This document shows, piece after piece, positions 26,554-35,162 of a DNA stretch of 64,000 nucleotides. The DNA is taken from contig JAKQPS010000176.1 in assembly GCA_029564595.1 (NCBI GenBank), positions 1 to 64,000 on the forward strand. Direction: 5' to 3'. The stretch's first letter is position 1, and the number at the start of each line of letters is the position of its first letter. Made by a program: the position numbers and the translations under genes. The notes under the pieces were generated by a model that did no database searches, was not told where the DNA came from, and saw only the letters and a list, made by a program, of their open reading frames with translations. The stretch is from a bacterium. GTDB taxonomy: Bacteria > UBP15 > UBA6099.

Positions 26554-28215
26554 TCAATCCGCCTTCTCAAACGCCTTCCTGACCGTTTCGTCGCTCAATC
26601 TGCTTCCGTTCATAAGCAGCCTGAGAGCCTTTTCCAGACTCGACGACTTTTCCGTCAGCGCCGGCCATCCGTCTCCTTTTTCAGAAGCCACAGCCGCGTC
26701 GAACGCCAACATCATTTCTTGTTGCTTTTTTTCGATTTCATCGACTTTCTTTTCTGGGGATGTTCCTGCCGCAATTGCTTTGAGAACTATAATTCTATTT
26801 CCCAGATTCTCTCCGGCGGAGACGGCCTGCCCCCTGTAATTCGCCATGCCTGTCGCCCTGAAAAGCCCTGAGAACTTCAGAAAGTCTCCAAGTTCCTCAA
26901 GCGCTTCCACGCATTTGGAGGTCAACAGCGCGTTTCTGAACATCCCTTTCATTTTTTCATCAGCGATGCCTTCCGCCATCGTCGCTTGAGCGGAAGCGCT
27001 CTTCTGCGCCTCTTCGCGCTTCTTGTCCATTTCTTCCAGCCACTGCTCGGCTATTTTTATATGCTTCCTCGCCTCCGGACACATGTCTGCCCTGTCGCGA
27101 AGCTCCTCGGCAAGTTTTCTTGCAGGCTCCAGATTCTCCGCTTTCTGCCCGTCTTTTAAGGCCATCAGTTTGAACGTCTTGAAATCCTTGTTTTCCGGCT
27201 GCTCTTTCAGCAAATGATTTATCACTTTCTCCGCCGCGTCCTTGAAATCAAAAAGAATCATCGTCATCAACCCATAAGCGCGGCTTTCGATTTCTCCTGA
27301 ACTGAAATACTTTATCGCCGGGTCGACTATCTCTTCTTTCTTTTTTAAATCCCTGTACACGCGTATCTTTAACTGATGGGCTTCTCTCAATTCCGGATAC
27401 AGCGAAATGGCTTTTTCAAGGTTCTCGATGGTTTTCGTCTTGTCCGGATCGCTCCATTCCTTAACGCCTTTGTAGAACTTGGAAGCTTTGCCGTAGCTGT
27501 TGAACGCTTCTCGCATTACGGCCAGACTATCCGTGAATCGGAAAGATTCGGCTGTTTTTATAAAAGCTTCCTCGTATTTCTTATATGTGTGCTCGAGCGA
27601 TGTCCCTTGCATCAATAACACATGGTCTTCATCGAACATGAACGCGTATATTATTCCCTTGAAATTCTTTTCTCCTCCGTACCTCATCTCTTTGCTGAAA
27701 ATTATCCTCTTCATCTTTACGCCGTTAATATCAAACTCGCCGCTCTCCTGCTGATAGTAGTTCGCAGCGTTGTTCTTTAGATTAAGGCCGACGTAAATAT
27801 CTAGGTTTTCAAAGGTCGGTTTCTGAGGTTGTTTCGACACATCAAGCATTGTGACTTCTAATGACGGATTATATTCGATTATCGAGCCGTAAGGCTCTTT
27901 GAGAATTTCAACGATAGTCCCTTCGTACTCCATTGGGTTGAATTCCTTCTCCGACTCTGCGAGATCGTTGAAATAGCTGGCGATGTTGTTTTCTTTAGAC
28001 TGTTTTCTCACGAACTGGTTGGTGCTTATATGCCAGTCCTCCCGCGCCGCAATCTCAAATCCGTACACGTAATTCGAATAGACCTGACCTTCGATTCTTT
28101 CAATCAGCGGATTGAACCTGTCTCTATCGTCGTTCTTAGCCGCTTCCTGAGCGGCCACTGTCGCGGCAAACAAGCAAAAAACCGCAATGAACGCCGCCGG
28201 TATCCTTGTTTTCAT
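26554..28215 (-). CDS. Exported protein of unknown function with TPR-like helical region
   Basis: 553 residues with signal peptide MKTRIPAAFIAVFCLFAATV and cleavage probably after VAA. An N-terminal part of about 200 residues is strand-rich and contains YGFEIAAREDWHIS and ADMC further on. The remaining part is helical with tetratricopeptide-like periodicity (KTIENLEKAISLYPELREAHQLKIRVY). No catalytic motif is recognised. The start pattern, YGFxI followed by a W, is seen in exported PsbP-like or DUF1795-like stress proteins, but the match is weak. It is followed upstream by a DUF2059 gene in the same direction (59 bp gap), and the two are probably co-transcribed. Confidence 0.7.
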   Translation of the reverse strand: MKTRIPAAFIAVFCLFAATVAAQEAAKNDDRDRFNPLIERIEGQVYSNYVYGFEIAAREDWHISTNQFVRKQSKENNIASYFNDLAESEKEFNPMEYEGTIVEILKEPYGSIIEYNPSLEVTMLDVSKQPQKPTFENLDIYVGLNLKNNAANYYQQESGEFDINGVKMKRIIFSKEMRYGGEKNFKGIIYAFMFDEDHVLLMQGTSLEHTYKKYEEAFIKTAESFRFTDSLAVMREAFNSYGKASKFYKGVKEWSDPDKTKTIENLEKAISLYPELREAHQLKIRVYRDLKKKEEIVDPAIKYFSSGEIESRAYGLMTMILFDFKDAAEKVINHLLKEQPENKDFKTFKLMALKDGQKAENLEPARKLAEELRDRADMCPEARKHIKIAEQWLEEMDKKREEAQKSASAQATMAEGIADEKMKGMFRNALLTSKCVEALEELGDFLKFSGLFRATGMANYRGQAVSAGENLGNRIIVLKAIAAGTSPEKKVDEIEKKQQEMMLAFDAAVASEKGDGWPALTEKSSSLEKALRLLMNGSRLSDETVRKAFEKAD

Positions 28216-28274
28216 CTATCCTGCCTCCCTAGTGAGTTCGTGTGCCCGGATTTGGACCGCCTTTGCGGCAATCT

Positions 28275-28847
28275 CTATTTGTACTCCTCCATTTTCGCTT
28301 CCAGTTCGGTGAACATTTCCTGCATCACCTGTTGCAATACCGCCTCAACTTTCGGCTGATAACCGACCGACAACGCCGTGGCGTAATCTTTTGCCATTCC
28401 GTATTGAACGCTAGCATACTTTTGGCCGATCGGCGTCTCGTAATGATTTATAAGAAGCGCCAGTTCCTCCTCGTTGAAGTATTTGTCGTAAATCGGCGCC
28501 CACACCTCGTTTAACAAAGTGTTTTCATCGTAAATCTTCGACACCACTTCCGATAGTCTCTTGGTCAACTCCGGAACGAACACATTGCGCAGAAAACTTT
28601 TCTGGCCTTCAGATACATCTTCGCTTTCCAACGCCGGTGTCAGACTCATCCGTATCTGCCTATCCAGAGTCTCCACCACCACTTCCGACACTACCTTGAC
28701 GGCGCCTTTCATATCCATAAGATCGAATAGCTCGCTTATAAGCTCGCGCTTCTTTTCGGATATTTCCACCTCCGACGCTCCAGACGACGCCGAAAACAGG
28801 GCCACGGCGAAAAATACGGTTAAAACGCATGCGATTCTCTTTCTCAT
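28275..28847 (-). CDS. Exported DUF2059-family protein
   Basis: 190 residues with signal peptide MRKRIACVLTVFFAVALFSA. The C-terminal half has YFNEEELALLINHYETPIGQ, the hallmark of DUF2059, a helical periplasmic domain of unknown function common in Proteobacteria and relatives. The preceding segment with LFDLMDMKGAVKVVSEVV matches the usual N-terminal part of the same family. It heads a two-gene unit with the exported protein that follows. Confidence 0.8.
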   Translation of the reverse strand: MRKRIACVLTVFFAVALFSASSGASEVEISEKKRELISELFDLMDMKGAVKVVSEVVVETLDRQIRMSLTPALESEDVSEGQKSFLRNVFVPELTKRLSEVVSKIYDENTLLNEVWAPIYDKYFNEEELALLINHYETPIGQKYASVQYGMAKDYATALSVGYQPKVEAVLQQVMQEMFTELEAKMEEYK

Positions 28848-29290
28848 TATGTCGCCTCCAGACGATTGAATCTCCGCCGATTATACCATTTTTGTTTAGC
28901 CATACCGCATTATTAAAAAAAAATCGGAGGCGTTTCTCGACGAATCGGATTTCTATTGCATTTTCACAACACACACGAGATTCTATATCCGAGCGTCCGA
29001 TCCGCGCCGCCCGCATCCGGGCGACCCGGCGGGTCGCCCCTGCGGTCGCGCGTTTTAGCATCTCTCGCGTTTCATCGACGTCATTCGTTTCTTTCTCAGG
29101 CATGACATCGGGGCGCGCGGCGGTCCCTGATTAGGCGTGGCGCGGTTCGGATTTCTATTCCTTATTAATAATTATTTAGGAATTGCTCGAAAGAGAGCGC
29201 GGTTGTATGATAGGGGGGTTAAACCGCATTTTTCATCAATGCGGCTGAAATCAGCGGGCGGAAACCCGCGCTTTTAAGGGGGAGACTTCC
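28848..29290. other. 443-bp divergent intergenic region with hairpins
   Basis: The left part must hold the promoter of the DUF2059 gene on the minus strand. A perfect hairpin GGGCGACCC-GGC-GGGTCGCCC lies at 29019-29039, of the REP-like type. Just before the plus-strand dehydrogenase gene are two further hairpins: CCGCAT...ATGCGG (29224-29244) and GCGGG...CCCGC (29254-29269). They precede a GGGGGAG ribosome site at 29279-29284 and could form a regulatory leader. No gene was found. Confidence 0.55.
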
Positions 29291-30385
29291 ATGAAAATCA
29301 TCATTCTCGGCGGTTGCGGGGACATGGCGAAATCGGCCATCCGAATCCTGAAGGACGAGCAGGACGTCACTGAGCTTATCATAGCCGACCTCAATCTGGA
29401 GAAAGCTAAAACCATAGCCGGAGAGCTAGGCGCGCGAGCGAGCGCGGTCAAGGTTGACGCATCGAAGCCGGAGACCGTCCGGGACGCCGTGAAGGGTTGC
29501 GACGTGGCGCTGGGATTCATCGGGCCGTTCTATATGTTTGAAAAAGCCATCGCGGGGGCCTGCATCGATGCGGGAACTCCTTACGTGAGCATCATGGACG
29601 ACTACGACGCGTACCTGAGCGTGATAACTCTCGACGAGAAGGCAAAATCAGCCGGCGTAACCTGCGTGTGCGGCCTCGGCAACTCGCCGGGAATCACCAA
29701 CCTGCTGGCGAAAAAGGGCTATCTGTCGATGGACGAACCGGAGAAGATACACATCCAGTGGGCGGGCGGCTCAGGCGAGGACGTTGGGCTGGCCAACATC
29801 AAGCATGTTCTGCACATTTTCGCCGGAACCACCCTCCAGTGGCGCAACGGCAAAGAAGTCCGGGTGAAGACAGGCACGAACATGAAGGTTGTCGATTTCC
29901 CGGAGCCGATAGGGAAACTCCCCGTGTATTACACCGGGCACGCCGAATCGGTGTCCGTGCCCCGGAACCTGAAAGGGTTGAAGGAAGTGACGCTGCACGG
30001 AGGGGCGCACCCGCCGTATATCGCCCGACTTGCCACTCTCATAGGGAACCTCGGCCTTTCCACCACTCCGAAAAAGCGCGACCGCATAGCAAAGCTGATG
30101 CTGCCCCTCGAACAGGCGGGCGTGTTCGGCAAAGGCGGGGTGGATAAATCGGTGTTCAGAATCGACGTCTACGGTAAAAAGAACGGCAAACCCGTCCACC
30201 ACTACTACACCGGAGTGGGGCATATAGCGGACATCACTAGCATACCGGCTGTGGAAGCGGCGCTGATGGTCGGGCGCGGGGAGCTTAAGAAACCGGGCAT
30301 ACACGCCGCCGAAAGCGCTCTGGAACCGGCGGAATTTCTGCCGAGACTCGAAAAGCGCGGCATAGATTTAAAGTATTACGAATAA
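29291..30385 (+). CDS. Saccharopine dehydrogenase-like NAD(P)-dependent oxidoreductase
   Basis: 364 residues. The N-terminal Rossmann fold begins MKIIILGGCGDMAKSAIRIL, followed by IIADLNLEKAKTIAGELG and a conserved VDASKPETVRDAVKGCDVAL, all typical of the saccharopine-dehydrogenase family. GLGNSPGITNLLAKKG is the usual second motif of this group. Members catalyse reversible oxidative condensation of amino acids with keto acids (saccharopine, carboxyspermidine and others); the substrate cannot be fixed here. The gene stands alone with its own leader, and lysine-biosynthesis genes are not nearby. Confidence 0.85.
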   Translation: MKIIILGGCGDMAKSAIRILKDEQDVTELIIADLNLEKAKTIAGELGARASAVKVDASKPETVRDAVKGCDVALGFIGPFYMFEKAIAGACIDAGTPYVSIMDDYDAYLSVITLDEKAKSAGVTCVCGLGNSPGITNLLAKKGYLSMDEPEKIHIQWAGGSGEDVGLANIKHVLHIFAGTTLQWRNGKEVRVKTGTNMKVVDFPEPIGKLPVYYTGHAESVSVPRNLKGLKEVTLHGGAHPPYIARLATLIGNLGLSTTPKKRDRIAKLMLPLEQAGVFGKGGVDKSVFRIDVYGKKNGKPVHHYYTGVGHIADITSIPAVEAALMVGRGELKKPGIHAAESALEPAEFLPRLEKRGIDLKYYE

Positions 30386-31039
30386 GAAACATCCCGCCCC
30401 GACGGAAATGCTGATCAGCCTGTCCGGGGATTGCTTATTGTCAGAATATGTCCGGCGCGCGCGTCCGTCCGATTCTTGTTTTTTATAAAAAATCTACGCT
30501 TATGTCGTATGTTGTCCGTTTTATTCCGCGCTTAACCGAATTGCTCAGAGCGGATATTTGAAGAATTAGAGAGTATTCCGGCGTATTTTCAAGATTGCTT
30601 CTTTTATTCCCCGATATTAATCGCATCATTGATTTCTGGGGATATTAAAGCTGATTATCAAAGCCCGCATTAAATTTTTTTTATAAAATTGAAAAAAAGT
30701 TTTGAACATTAGGATAGTATATTTAGATTCGCGGGACGCTTGAAGAGCGGCTGTCCCGGGTGAAACTTGAAAACTTCAGAGACCGGAAGAAAGAATATTG
30801 CCGACTTCGGAGGAAACAAAAAAGCCGAAGGACGGATAATAGATAATGTAACGTTGATACCTACGATGATGGTCAGACCGTGACGAAAGGAGGTGCGGAC
30901 ACTTGGAACGGTCAAGACGCCCGGAGCGGATGATGGAGGAAACGTGGACACTCCTTGCGGAAGCGAAGGGAAGAAGATCGAAACACAAGACCATCTCGGC
31001 AACACCAGCATTAGATTCGCACATTCCAAGGAGGAAACA
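30386..31039 (+). promoter_or_regulatory. 654-bp region with AT-rich promoter zone and long leader of the porin gene
   Basis: An AT-rich tract at 30640-30725 ends in TATATT-like sequences (30718-30723), the probable promoter, although no good -35 was found. The downstream leader of about 300 nt has a GGGAC/GTCCC hairpin (30733-30756). It also has three copies of GGAGGAAAC at 30809-30817, 30935-30943 and 31030-31038, of which only the last serves the porin start codon. A frame is open from GTG 30893 into the porin, but the signal peptide starts at 31040, so that extension is not expected to be translated. Confidence 0.5.
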
Positions 31040-32086
31040 ATGAAGAAATCATTAGTAATCACATCGGTCCTCGCGATGGCAATGGCCTTCTCGACGATCG
31101 CGAAAGCCGAAGCGGACTTTCACATGAATTCCCGCTTCTGGTACACGGACAAAGACGGCACTTCCGGCGAGAATCGCATGGGACTGCACGTGGTTGAGTT
31201 CAGCGCTGCCGCTGAAGTTGACAACATCGGCGGAAACCTGACCTACAGAATAGCCGATACCGTGAATGCTGCCGGTGGAGCTGCCAACACTCAGAGCTAT
31301 CCGGTCGAAACGAAAGCCTACATCAAGTTCGGCGAGCAGAAGAACCACAAAATCACCGCCGGATTGCAGTTCGTTCCGTTCGCAATTTACAAATGGAACA
31401 ACCTGTACCATCCGTTCCTTGACAAGCCGGGACAGATGGGCGCGATATGGGACGCTGACTGGGGCGCACTGTACACCTACAATGCGAAACCCATCCTGCT
31501 CGACCTCGGCTACTGGCAGAATGGCGGCGAAAGAATGAATCGGTATGTTACTGAAGATGCCGCTTCAACTTTTGTCAACATCTATACAGAAGATGCTGAA
31601 AAGAACACCATCACCGCCCGCTTGGGCTATGACGTTCTCTCCAACCTGAACCTCGGCGCTTCCTACATGACAGGGAAGATAGACCAAATTGCGGGCGATG
31701 ACCTCTACACCAAGAGGAATCTGTGGGCGCTCGACGGCACGTGGAAAGCTCTCAGCAACCTGCAACTCTCCGGCGAATATGTCGATTTCGACATGAACGA
31801 CAAAGAAGCCGCCGAAGCTGAAGGCGATTTCGGTCTTCTGCAGGTCAAGTATGACATCAACAAAGTTCCGGCCCCGCTGAACATGGTCTCCTTCGTGCTG
31901 CAGTATTCATGGCTCGATGTGGACGGCATGGACAAGCTGAAGAACTATCAGGAGCAGATTTGGGTGAAAGCCGGCAAGAACCTCGACATCTTCTGGCAGA
32001 ATGTTCAGGATGAGCAGATTGACAACGCAGGCGATAAGTACAAGGAGAAATTCCACTACATCGCCTTCAAGTACAGCCTGTTCTAA
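31040..32086 (+). CDS. Outer-membrane porin-like beta-barrel protein
   Basis: 348 residues. Signal peptide MKKSLVITSVLAMAMAFSTI is cut after AKA. The mature protein is made of amphipathic strands ending in aromatic residues (HIAFKYSLF-type C-terminus, here HYIAFKYSLF), with the terminal phenylalanine needed for BAM insertion. Strands such as NITARLGYDVLSNLNLGASY and LQLSGEYVDFDMN are typical of bacterial porins. AAGGAGGA precedes the ATG at 31040. Codon use is less GC-biased than the neighbours, as often seen for very abundant proteins. Strong hairpins after the gene and a long leader also suggest high expression. Cargo unknown. Confidence 0.82.
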   Translation: MKKSLVITSVLAMAMAFSTIAKAEADFHMNSRFWYTDKDGTSGENRMGLHVVEFSAAAEVDNIGGNLTYRIADTVNAAGGAANTQSYPVETKAYIKFGEQKNHKITAGLQFVPFAIYKWNNLYHPFLDKPGQMGAIWDADWGALYTYNAKPILLDLGYWQNGGERMNRYVTEDAASTFVNIYTEDAEKNTITARLGYDVLSNLNLGASYMTGKIDQIAGDDLYTKRNLWALDGTWKALSNLQLSGEYVDFDMNDKEAAEAEGDFGLLQVKYDINKVPAPLNMVSFVLQYSWLDVDGMDKLKNYQEQIWVKAGKNLDIFWQNVQDEQIDNAGDKYKEKFHYIAFKYSLF

Positions 32087-32161
32087 ATCGAACTTGAAGA
32101 AACGGAAGAATCGTACGGAGGGAAAGTACAAACAATTAAAGAGTTTGAACCGGAACTCCTT

Positions 32162-32212
32162 GGTGTGAGAATCAAGGGGGACGGGACACAGCTCCCGGCC
32201 CCCTTTCACACC
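32162..32212 (+). other. Long stable hairpin in the 3' region of the porin transcript
   Basis: Three consecutive stems stack: GGTGTGA/TCACACC (32162-32168 with 32206-32212), AGGGGG/CCCCCT (32175-32180 with 32199-32204) and CGGGA/TCCCG (32182-32186 with 32193-32197). There is no T-tract, so it is more likely an mRNA 3' stabiliser than a terminator. Confidence 0.65.
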
Positions 32213-32261
32213 GGATTCATCCGAAGCGGTTGCTCCAGCTAATCATGATTGACTGGAAAAT

Positions 32262-32290
32262 AAAAAGGCCCTCGCAGCAGGGCCTTTTTT
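32262..32290 (+). terminator. Intrinsic terminator of the porin transcript
   Basis: AAAAAGGCCCT-CGCAGC-AGGGCCTTTTT gives an 11-bp stem with a six-base loop and a T-run. The A-run on the left makes it usable from both strands. Confidence 0.85.
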
Positions 32291-32346
32291 CATTTTTGGC
32301 GCGTTGGCGGCGGCGCTGGCTAAAAATTTTGAAAAACGTTTTAGGT

Positions 32347-32410
32347 TTTGCGGGGAAACCATTTTTTTGCAAAAAACAGGTTTCCCCGCGCCCCTTCCGA
32401 AAAAAACTCT
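32347..32410 (+). repeat. 64-bp direct repeat, copy 1 (with following hairpin)
   Basis: This block is identical over 64 bp to 34266-34329. It contains an 11-bp inverted repeat GCGGGGAAACC/GGTTTCCCCGC around a TTTTTTTGCAAAAAA core. A related hairpin GCCGATTTTG...CAAAATCGGC with T-run follows in both copies (here about 32417-32456), so similarity extends over roughly 110 bp. The two copies bracket the orphan gene at 32846-34231. Confidence 0.9.
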
Positions 32411-32845
32411 CAATCAGCCGATTTTGTTGAACTTCGTTCGATTCAAAATCGGCTTTTAGAAAAATGGCGACATTCGGCGCGGCATTCTCGCGATGGGTAT
32501 TCCTCTTTTCCCAAAAATAAACTTCCGCTTAATAGAAATTACCCACTCCAAAGAATAATCATAAATGGGCGCCACGGGGAAACTTGTTTGCCCGTGCCAT
32601 TTTTTGTGAAACAGCGCCCCCAAACTAGTTTGGGGGTGGCACCCGGGATAGTTAATTTCATTTGATTATTGCTATAAATCTTCGAAAATTTCGTCAAGAG
32701 CGTCAAGAGCGTCTCCATGTTATCAACTTTGACCAAACAAAAAGATGCGAAAAGTTTGGGAAAAGGGGCTTGGGGAAAGAACCCTTTTCAAAGGGTTTTT
32801 CCCCAATCGCCGAAGGCGAAAACTATCACAACTGTTTTTTTGTAA
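32411..32845. other. Gene-free, hairpin-dense interval
   Basis: It holds a perfect 20-bp palindrome, CCCCCAAACTAGTTTGGGGG, at 32617-32636. It also holds a stem CACGGG/CCCGTG at about 32572-32596, a short tandem CGTCAAGAG repeat near 32693-32712, and a 14-bp stem with one bulge (TTGGGGAAAGAACCC to GGGTTTTTCCCCAA, 32770-32806). The last could terminate the orphan gene read from the right. No protein gene is convincing here. Confidence 0.6.
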
Positions 32846-34231
32846 TCAAAGCCAATCGGCGGAGATGCCGATACGGCGGGCGGCGGCGGCGAGGTCGGGA
32901 GCGTCGAGCCGGGCGCGCACAGGATCGGGATGCGAAGCGCAGAACGCGCGGGTCTTGCGCGCGAAATCCAAAATATACGTGAAATCATGCGGAAATCTAT
33001 CGGGGTCAACACCGACGAGCATCGGCGGCTCGCGCCGCGTGAACAGCCGGGTCCAGTCTTCCAGCGGAATCATGTCGAAGGGGGCTGCAAGAGACGGATG
33101 CATGGTGAAAAGGACTTTCGCCTCTTCCGGGACGCGGTCGAGCATGGAGCGGGCGAAATCGAACGACCTGTCGCAATAGTACGGCAGCCACAGGGGCAGA
33201 AGCCGGGATTTCAGGTTGGCGACCGGGTCTAGCTGGTTAAAACAGTCGGCAAACACGAAAGAAGGCTGCGCGCCGTCCCTGCGGGAGGCTTCAATGTGAA
33301 GTTCGAGGGCCAGTTCGCTGAATTTTTCGGGATGGTCGGCGGTCAGAACGAGGAGTTTAATGCCGTTGGCGGCGGCGAAATCGCGGACGGAGGCCTCGAA
33401 TTCCGGTTCTCCGCCCCATTCTGATTCGGGCATGTCGCAAAGTTCGTATCTGCCGTCCCTGAGCCTCCAGCCGCCGTCGCCCGGCGCGGGATCGCCGTGG
33501 CGGGCGCGGTATTCGGCCAGCCGACTGCTGCCTTCAAGGTATTCGGCGTCCGGAATGCCTCCGAGGCCGCCGATCTGGAATGTGACGCGGGGCTTCATGC
33601 GGTACTGTTTCCATTTATATTCGCACCTGATGAGGACGAGAGCGCCGTTGTCTGCGAGATTTCTGGCGATGAAACGGCTGTAAGGGCGCGGAATCCGGGC
33701 GAGTTTTGCGCGGATATGGTTGATAAAAACAAGGACGGGCCTGTCGTGAACAGGGTCGAAGTGGGCGACGAGGCTGAGGGAGGGGTTGTTGCGGGCGATT
33801 CTACCCGCGAGACGCCTTGCGCGCGCGGCGGTGGTGTAAACGTCGTCCACGTTGCGAACGTCGCTGAAACAGAGCAGGAAATGGGAGGAAAGAAAGGGAG
33901 CGTCTAGGATTGAGCCGATGTGGCTAGCGCCGCCGCTGGGCGCGCCGAGGATGATTGTCCTGTAGTTTCTTAAGGGATATAGGGAGGCGGCCCAGAGGGC
34001 CATTTCGTCTTCTCTGACGGCGTCGGCGGCTGATTGAGGCAGTCCGATTCTGCCGAGGGCGAGTCTAGCGGCGGCGGCGGCGGGGCCGCGCGGAACCCAC
34101 GACAGCCAACGCATGGCGCTGCGTGCGGCGAATCCGAGGCCGTACATATCGAAGTGGCGTCCGTGAAGCGCGGCAGCCAGCGCCCTCATCTGCGCTGCGG
34201 ACGAATCGCTTTTTTCCACGTAAAATGCCAT
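32846..34231 (-). CDS. Orphan 461-residue protein of unknown function between direct repeats
   Basis: No signal peptide and no clear membrane segment. RNYRTIILGAPSGGASHIGS near residue 90 has a nucleotide-loop look but is not a canonical P-loop. Central segments VAHFDPVHDRPVLVFINHIR and GALVLIRCEYKWKQYRMKPR, and a C-terminal half with KLLVLTADHPEKFSELALEL, suggest an alpha/beta enzyme such as a glycosyl- or acyl-transferase, but no family is recognised. The last codons match a stray 29-bp fragment at 4308-4336. The gene lies alone in a cassette delimited by 64-bp direct repeats, suggesting it is or was mobile. Confidence 0.7.
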   Translation of the reverse strand: MAFYVEKSDSSAAQMRALAAALHGRHFDMYGLGFAARSAMRWLSWVPRGPAAAAARLALGRIGLPQSAADAVREDEMALWAASLYPLRNYRTIILGAPSGGASHIGSILDAPFLSSHFLLCFSDVRNVDDVYTTAARARRLAGRIARNNPSLSLVAHFDPVHDRPVLVFINHIRAKLARIPRPYSRFIARNLADNGALVLIRCEYKWKQYRMKPRVTFQIGGLGGIPDAEYLEGSSRLAEYRARHGDPAPGDGGWRLRDGRYELCDMPESEWGGEPEFEASVRDFAAANGIKLLVLTADHPEKFSELALELHIEASRRDGAQPSFVFADCFNQLDPVANLKSRLLPLWLPYYCDRSFDFARSMLDRVPEEAKVLFTMHPSLAAPFDMIPLEDWTRLFTRREPPMLVGVDPDRFPHDFTYILDFARKTRAFCASHPDPVRARLDAPDLAAAARRIGISADWL

Positions 34232-34265
34232 AATCCAGATTCAAGTTTAAATAATATGTTGCTTG

Positions 34266-34329
34266 TTTGCGGGGAAACCATTTTTTTGCAAAAAACAGGT
34301 TTCCCCGCGCCCCTTCCGAAAAAAACTCT
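34266..34329 (+). repeat. 64-bp direct repeat, copy 2 (with following terminator-like hairpin)
   Basis: Identical to 32347-32410. Immediately after it, GCCGATTTTG...CAAAATCGGC with seven T residues (about 34335-34377) repeats the hairpin that follows copy 1 with several changes in the loop. It lies just upstream of the orphan gene's start codon. Confidence 0.9.
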
Positions 34330-34448
34330 TGGCCGCCGATTTTGATGAACTTCGTTCATTTCAAAATCGGCTTTTTTTACTCCGAAACAACGCCCATCGG
34401 CAACACAATCCAATCAACTTTTCCTGAATCGCAAAATCAATTGAATAA

Positions 34449-35162
34449 TTATAACATTGAGGCGACGAAGACGTAAACGACGGCTCCCAAGGCGTGGCTG
34501 ATTATGGGCGGCCAGACGGAGTCATGCTTCCTGCCGAGCGAGTGGAAAAGCAGTATGGAAAAGAACTGGATGGCGATGAAAGAGATGAGGTCGTTGCCGA
34601 CGCGGCATAGCAGGCAGATGGAGAAAGAGGCCGCGCCGCCTCCAGCGAGCATGAGGGGAATCATGGGGAGGCGGATCACCTGAGTGCCCCAGAAAACAAG
34701 AACCGAGGCCACTACGACGGCGACAGCGAGCAGGTCCCTCATGTGGCTTTTCAGCCACGCCGCGCTCGAAAACGACTCGAAGAAAGGCGGGAGCATGAGG
34801 TATCCGGCGGACATGAGGGAGCCGATGCTGACGACCAGAACGGCGGCGGCGGCGGTGTCCTTTGCGAGTTTCGCGCTGGCGTTATAGCCGGGGCTGAGCA
34901 GGTCCACGAGCGCCTCTATGCAGGTGTTTATCACCTCCATCGAAAAGACGAACGTTATAACCATGAACAGGTAGGCTTTCTGGAATCCGGTGAGGTCGAG
35001 AACGATGGCGAAGCACATGACCCAGACGGCCATGCAGAAGTGGAAGCGCATGTTGCGCTGAGTGAGCAGGACGTGGAAAAGGCCGGAGAAGGCGTACCTG
35101 AAAGAGGCCAGCACCTTGAGGAGCATATTTTTCGGATGGCGGCTTTCCTCTTTGGGAATCAT
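34449..35162 (-). CDS. dgkA: Diacylglycerol/undecaprenol kinase (DgkA family) with extra C-terminal membrane domain
   Basis: 237 residues, about twice the usual 120. The N-terminal half is a full DgkA: FRYAFSGLFHVLLTQRNMRFH, SMEVINTCIEALVDLL and KLAKDTAAAAVLVVS with the metal- and ATP-binding acidic residues. The second half has four or five more helices and may be a degenerate PAP2-like phosphatase membrane domain, without the catalytic signature that would prove it. The protein phosphorylates a lipid alcohol at the inner membrane. Its start overlaps the ybeY stop (ATGA). It is the last gene of the long minus-strand run. Confidence 0.85.
   Translation of the reverse strand: MIPKEESRHPKNMLLKVLASFRYAFSGLFHVLLTQRNMRFHFCMAVWVMCFAIVLDLTGFQKAYLFMVITFVFSMEVINTCIEALVDLLSPGYNASAKLAKDTAAAAVLVVSIGSLMSAGYLMLPPFFESFSSAAWLKSHMRDLLAVAVVVASVLVFWGTQVIRLPMIPLMLAGGGAASFSICLLCRVGNDLISFIAIQFFSILLFHSLGRKHDSVWPPIISHALGAVVYVFVASML

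Noticed and set aside
30893-31039. In-frame 49-residue N-terminal extension of the porin, starting with GTG
   Set aside because: It would bury a textbook signal peptide that starts at 31040 after AAGGAGGA; the stretch reads better as an untranslated leader.
32693-32712. CRISPR-like tandem repeat (CGTCAAGAG)
   Set aside because: Only two and a half short units without spacers.
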